Source: Verrucomicrobia bacterium LW23 (GTDB lineage: Bacteria > Verrucomicrobiota > Verrucomicrobiia > Methylacidiphilales > UBA1321). Taken from it: 64,000 nt of DNA. The DNA is taken from NCBI GenBank assembly GCA_003054695.1, contig QAZA01000039.1, positions 310,001 to 374,000 of the forward strand, in the 5' to 3' direction. Positions within the stretch are counted from its first letter, which is position 1. Each line of letters starts with the position of its first letter. The notes under the pieces are model-generated. The model had not been told where the DNA came from and did not search any database. It saw only the letters and a program-made list of their open reading frames with translations. The translations under genes were made by a program, and so were the position numbers. This document shows, piece after piece, positions 60,783 through 64,000 of the stretch.

Positions 60783-62609
60783 TTACAGCGCGCGGGTGCG
60801 GATCTCCTCGGCCAGGCGGGCGAGGAAATCGGTGCGGGGCAGGGTGCCTTCGTCGCCGGCTTTGCGGCTGCGCAGGGCGACCTTGTCGGCCTCCGCCTCC
60901 TTGGCGCCGATGACGACCATGTAGGGGACTTTGTCGAGCTGCGCGTCGCGGATTTTGGCGCCGATCTTGTCGCGGCCGCTCTCCAGTTTGGCGCGCACGC
61001 GCAGCTTTTTCAGCTCCGCCATAAGCGCTTCGGCGTAAGGGATTTGCTCCTCCGTAATGGTCATCACGCGCACCTGCTCCGGCGCCAGCCATACGGGGAA
61101 GGAGCCGGCAAAGTGCTCAATCACCAGGCCCATAAAGCGCTCGATGGAGCCGAACACGGCGCGGTGGATCATCACCGGCGTGTGCTTGGCGCCGTCGCTG
61201 CCGGTGTACTCCAGCTCAAAGCGTTGCGGCAGGCCAAAGTCCACCTGGATGGTGGCGATCTGCCAGCTGCGGTTGAGGCAGTCGTAGGCCATAAAGTCGA
61301 GCTTGGGGCCATAGAAAGCCGCCTCGCCCAGGCCGACGGTGTGCTCCAGCTTCAGGTCCTCCACCACCTTGCGGATGACGCTTTCGGCGCGCGCCCAGTC
61401 TTCGTCGCTGCCCACGTATTTGCCTTCCTTCACCTTGTCGCGCAGGGAGATACGGCATTTGGTGTTGAAGCCGAACAGGTTCATCACCTCCTGGATCATC
61501 CGCAAACAGCCGCGGAACTCGTCCTCCAGCTGCTCCGGCGTACAGAAGATGTGGCCGTCGTCCTGCGTAAAGCCGCGCACGCGCACCAGGCCGTTCAGCT
61601 CGCCGCTCTGCTCCTTGCGGTACACCGTGCCAAACTCCGCATAGCGTTGCGGCAGATCACGATACGACCGGAGCTCCGAGGCGTAGGCCTGGATGTGCAT
61701 CGGGCAGTTCATCGGCTTGAGCAGAAACTCGCGCTCTTCGATCTTGAGCGTGTCGTACATGCTCTCCGCGTAAAACGGGTAGTGCCCGCTGGTGCGGTAG
61801 AGATCGACCGAGCCGATGTGGGGCGAGTAGACGGGATGGTAGCCAAAGTCAAACAGCTTCTCCTCAATCATACGCTCCAGCTCGCGGCGGATGATGGCGC
61901 CCTTGGGCAGCAGCACGGGCAGGCCGGAGCCCACGCGCGCATCTACCTGAAAGAGATGGAGTTCCGCGCCCAGCTTGCGGTGGTCGCGGCGTTTGGCTTC
62001 CTCCAGCGCGGCAAAGTGCTCGTCCAGCTGCTTTTTGGAGGCAAAGGCCGTGCCATAAACGCGTTGCAGCTGCGGGTTCTTTTCGTCGCCCAGGTAGTAG
62101 CTGGAGGACAGGTGCGTGAGCTTGAACGCGCCGATTTTGGAGGTGTCGGAGACGTGCACGCCTTCGCACAGGTCGATAAACTCGCCGTTTTGGTAGAGCG
62201 AAATCACCGCGTCGGGCGCGATGCGGTTGAGGATATCGAGCTTGAACTTGCTCGCCTCGGCGCGGTCCGTCTGCGAGCCCAGGCGGCCGGCGTTGCCCAG
62301 CGCCATGGCTTCATCGCGCGAGACGACTTTGCGTACGAAAGGCTGCTTGGCGGCGATGACTTTGGCCATCTCGGCCTCGATCTTCGGAAAGTCCTCCGGC
62401 GTAATGCGATGCGCCAGCTGCATGTCGTAGTAAAAGCCCTGCTCCACGGGGGGGCCCGCAGCCAGCTGAGCGTCCGGCCACAGGGTAGTCACGGCGGTCG
62501 CGAGCACGTGGGCAGTCGAGTGCCGCAGACGTTCGAGACTCGTCATGACAACTTTCGGCGCCTCGCCCGAGGGGGGAGCCGGATCCGGATTGCTGTTGGG
62601 CTGTGACAT
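60783..62609 (-). CDS. thrS: Threonyl-tRNA synthetase lacking the TGS domain
   Basis: A 608-residue enzyme that charges tRNA-Thr. The editing domain opens at residue about 30 with LRHSTAHVLATAV, the HxxxH motif. The class II core has PMNCPMHIQAYASELRSYRD, with the zinc-binding Cys, RYAEFGTVYRKEQSGELNGL and VRGFTQDDGHIF (motif 2 and TQDD), and IHRAVFGSIERFMGLVIEH (motif 3). The anticodon-binding domain ends the protein (FPVWLAPEQVRVMTI). Classical bacterial enzymes are about 640 residues with an N-terminal TGS domain of 60 residues, which is missing here and replaced by a short Pro/Ser-rich start. ATG 62609 was chosen; an upstream in-frame extension to 62711 does not encode TGS either. Confidence 0.95.
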   Translation of the reverse strand: MSQPNSNPDPAPPSGEAPKVVMTSLERLRHSTAHVLATAVTTLWPDAQLAAGPPVEQGFYYDMQLAHRITPEDFPKIEAEMAKVIAAKQPFVRKVVSRDEAMALGNAGRLGSQTDRAEASKFKLDILNRIAPDAVISLYQNGEFIDLCEGVHVSDTSKIGAFKLTHLSSSYYLGDEKNPQLQRVYGTAFASKKQLDEHFAALEEAKRRDHRKLGAELHLFQVDARVGSGLPVLLPKGAIIRRELERMIEEKLFDFGYHPVYSPHIGSVDLYRTSGHYPFYAESMYDTLKIEEREFLLKPMNCPMHIQAYASELRSYRDLPQRYAEFGTVYRKEQSGELNGLVRVRGFTQDDGHIFCTPEQLEDEFRGCLRMIQEVMNLFGFNTKCRISLRDKVKEGKYVGSDEDWARAESVIRKVVEDLKLEHTVGLGEAAFYGPKLDFMAYDCLNRSWQIATIQVDFGLPQRFELEYTGSDGAKHTPVMIHRAVFGSIERFMGLVIEHFAGSFPVWLAPEQVRVMTITEEQIPYAEALMAELKKLRVRAKLESGRDKIGAKIRDAQLDKVPYMVVIGAKEAEADKVALRSRKAGDEGTLPRTDFLARLAEEIRTRAL

Positions 62610-63275
62610 AAGAACCGCATAGCATAGAGGAAGCCCGGGTCTTTCGTCAAGGCGCGCGGTGGAGTGGGGCGGCGGAACGGATGGAGGGTTTAGGTCGGAG
62701 CGGAGGTGCAACCATCCCCGCAGGGGACGAGTACGAGCGTGCGCGTTCGCTCACGAAAAACGGACTTCCGCGATCTCCATTATGCAGTGCATTACCCCAT
62801 TGTGCAAAGGCGCAAAGAGTTCAGGACGGACCCAGGATCGGTACTGGACCAGGGCTGGACGAGGACTGGGGTGGCCAAATCAGAAGGTGCCATACTGGCA
62901 ACGTCCCCCGTAGCGTCCGTTGCGTGAATTCCCCCCCCCGAGGTTCGCCGCACCACAGCGCGGGGCAAAGTCTATTGCTGATTTTCACGCAACGGGCGCA
63001 AGGGGCGGAAGCGCAACGGACCCTGAGGGGGGAACGATGGCAGGCACGGTTTGCGAGTCTCGATACCGTGATGAGAACTGGGGTTGGATAGGGAAGGCTC
63101 CATCTTTCGCTTGACATTTTTAAGCAAATAACTTTACTTCGCAAAGTTTCTCACGCTTTATGCGCCAGCTCGTATTCTCCGCAGAAAGATGACAGAAATG
63201 GATTGCGAGTGCCTTATCGCTCGCTCCCCGATGACGTTCCGGCGTCCGTCGATCCCTACCCAGCCCCCCTTCGCA
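62610..63275. other. Intergenic region between thrS and the phosphoesterase gene
   Basis: 666 bases. The middle (62790-63010) has GCGCAAAG-type short repeats and a run of nine or ten C residues (62931-62940), giving the look of a decayed repeat. No RNA gene recognised. The thrS promoter and leader must lie between 62610 and about 62800. Confidence 0.4.
63111..63138 (+). promoter_or_regulatory. Possible promoter of the phosphoesterase gene
   Basis: A perfect TTGACA (63111-63116) is followed after 16 bases by TTTACT (63133-63138), which matches four of six -10 positions. The sequence around it is AT-rich, in contrast to the flanks. Confidence 0.4.
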
Positions 63276-64000
63276 TGAATCCCTCCGCACCGAGCCCCAC
63301 GGCACCGGCAGTCGCCCAGCCCGACGCACCGGCGCCCGTCCGCCCGTCAACCGCCCAAAGCTTCCGCACGCTGACGCGCCGCACCTTCCTGTACGGCATG
63401 GCGGCCTCGGCCGCGGCGGCCGGATACTCCGTGCTGGGCGAGGCGCAATGGCTGGAGGTCACGCGCACGGCGGTGAAGGTGACGCGGGTGCCCATGCGGC
63501 GGCCGTTGCGCATCGTGCATCTGTCGGATCTCCATGCCTCGGAGCCCGTGCCGATGTCGCACATTCGCCGCGCCGTGGCCATGGCGCTGGAGCAAAAGCC
63601 CGATTTTATCGCGCTGACGGGCGACTACATTACCTGGAAGTTTACCGACTGGGACGACTACGCCGACGCGCTGGCACCCCTGGCCCGCTTTGCACCCACC
63701 TTCGCCGTCAAAGGCAACCACGATGGCGGGCGCTGGACCGTCCCGCCCGACGGCGACAACGGTTACGGCGACTCGATGATCAACCGCTTTCTGGCCAAAG
63801 CGGGCGTGGAGCTGCTCTCCAACGACGCGCGCGTGTTCCGCCTGGGCGAGCAGGAGGTGAACATCATGGGCATTGGCGACTACTGGACGCGCAACTCCCG
63901 CCCCGCCGACGCCTTCCGTAAGATGGCCGCGCAGAGCCCCGCCAGCGCCAGCCTCCCCACCGTGGTGCTGGCGCATAACCCGGATACCAAAAGCGTGTGC
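63276..64000 (+). CDS. Tat-exported metallophosphoesterase (partial)
   Basis: The gene runs past the right edge; 241 residues are visible. After a Pro/Ala-rich start comes a twin-arginine signal, TLTRRTFLYGMAASAAAAGY. The calcineurin-like metal motifs follow in order: VHLSDLHASE (D-x-H), ALTGDYITWKF (GD), VKGNHDGG (GNHD) and VLAHNPD (GH-type). This is the YkuE/YaeI-like branch of metallophosphoesterases, dimetal enzymes that often cut phosphodiester or pyrophosphate bonds of lipids. Folded export by Tat fits metal loading in the cytoplasm. Substrate unknown. Confidence 0.9.

Noticed and set aside
1-64000. CRISPR array or rRNA/tRNA operon
   Set aside because: No regularly spaced direct repeats and no conserved rRNA or tRNA landmarks were seen on either strand.

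Overview
The window looks like chromosome of a GC-rich Verrucomicrobiota bacterium, most likely of the Opitutales/Opitutaceae type. The main reasons are a complete four-gene Verru_Chthon pseudopilin cassette (25.4-30.8 kb), a regulatory HPrK/HPr/Enzyme I system with no sugar-specific EII gene in view, many glycoside hydrolases and sulfatases, and a type III secretion gatekeeper homologue. Most starts lack a strong Shine-Dalgarno, so several are chosen from protein features. Long antisense ORFs are abundant because of GC content and were ignored.

Layout. 1-18.1 kb is mostly housekeeping: a giant TPR plus PQQ-propeller secreted protein (cut by the left edge), a small protein of the family often annotated SHOCT, a complete IS5/IS427-type insertion sequence, an ankyrin protein, an RRM RNA-binding protein with a 1-kb upstream non-coding stretch, a GT39-like membrane glycosyltransferase, hprK, ptsH (HPr), a LuxR-type regulator, ptsI, a DUF2071 protein and an orphan SctW/YopN-like gatekeeper. 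18.2-58.2 kb is a carbohydrate-catabolism island made of two modules. Module A (18.4-39.5 kb) has a GH29-GH36 operon, a LacI regulator, the Verru_Chthon D-B-C-A operon, a GPH-type sugar symporter, a GH28-amidohydrolase-Rieske operon and a secreted GH74-like propeller enzyme. Module B (41-58 kb) has three sulfatases, an SGNH esterase, a second alpha-galactosidase-like enzyme, two paralogous very large FlgD/propeller/CBM9-like secreted proteins and a GntR-LacI hybrid regulator. 58.5-64 kb returns to housekeeping genes: TPR, an Asp-box propeller membrane protein, thrS lacking its TGS domain, and a Tat-exported metallophosphoesterase.

How it fits together. Module A carries a repeated palindrome, GCTTAA-N4-TTAAGC, ahead of the GH29-GH36 operon, the LacI gene, the GH28 operon and the GH74-like gene. 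It is the best candidate for a LacI-controlled regulon (inference). The nearby HPrK/HPr/EI set could add global carbon-state control. Module B looks built for a sulfated, galactose-containing polymer and has its own regulator. The modules meet at a scar holding a dead IS630 transposase and a shredded GHKL-ATPase gene of a type seen in defence loci. The whole island is bracketed by inverted copies of a hairpin repeat (18.17 and 58.2 kb) and is full of truncated genes (FAD oxidoreductase, cellulase-like, GH39, GH2, GH52), so it has been assembled and eroded by repeated recombination.

Other points of note are a second HPr-like C-terminal tail just before ptsI, a three-copy 33-bp repeat cluster across the stop codons of two convergent genes, and an apparently leaderless transposase promoter. 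All family names come from reading the sequence by eye; no database search was run.
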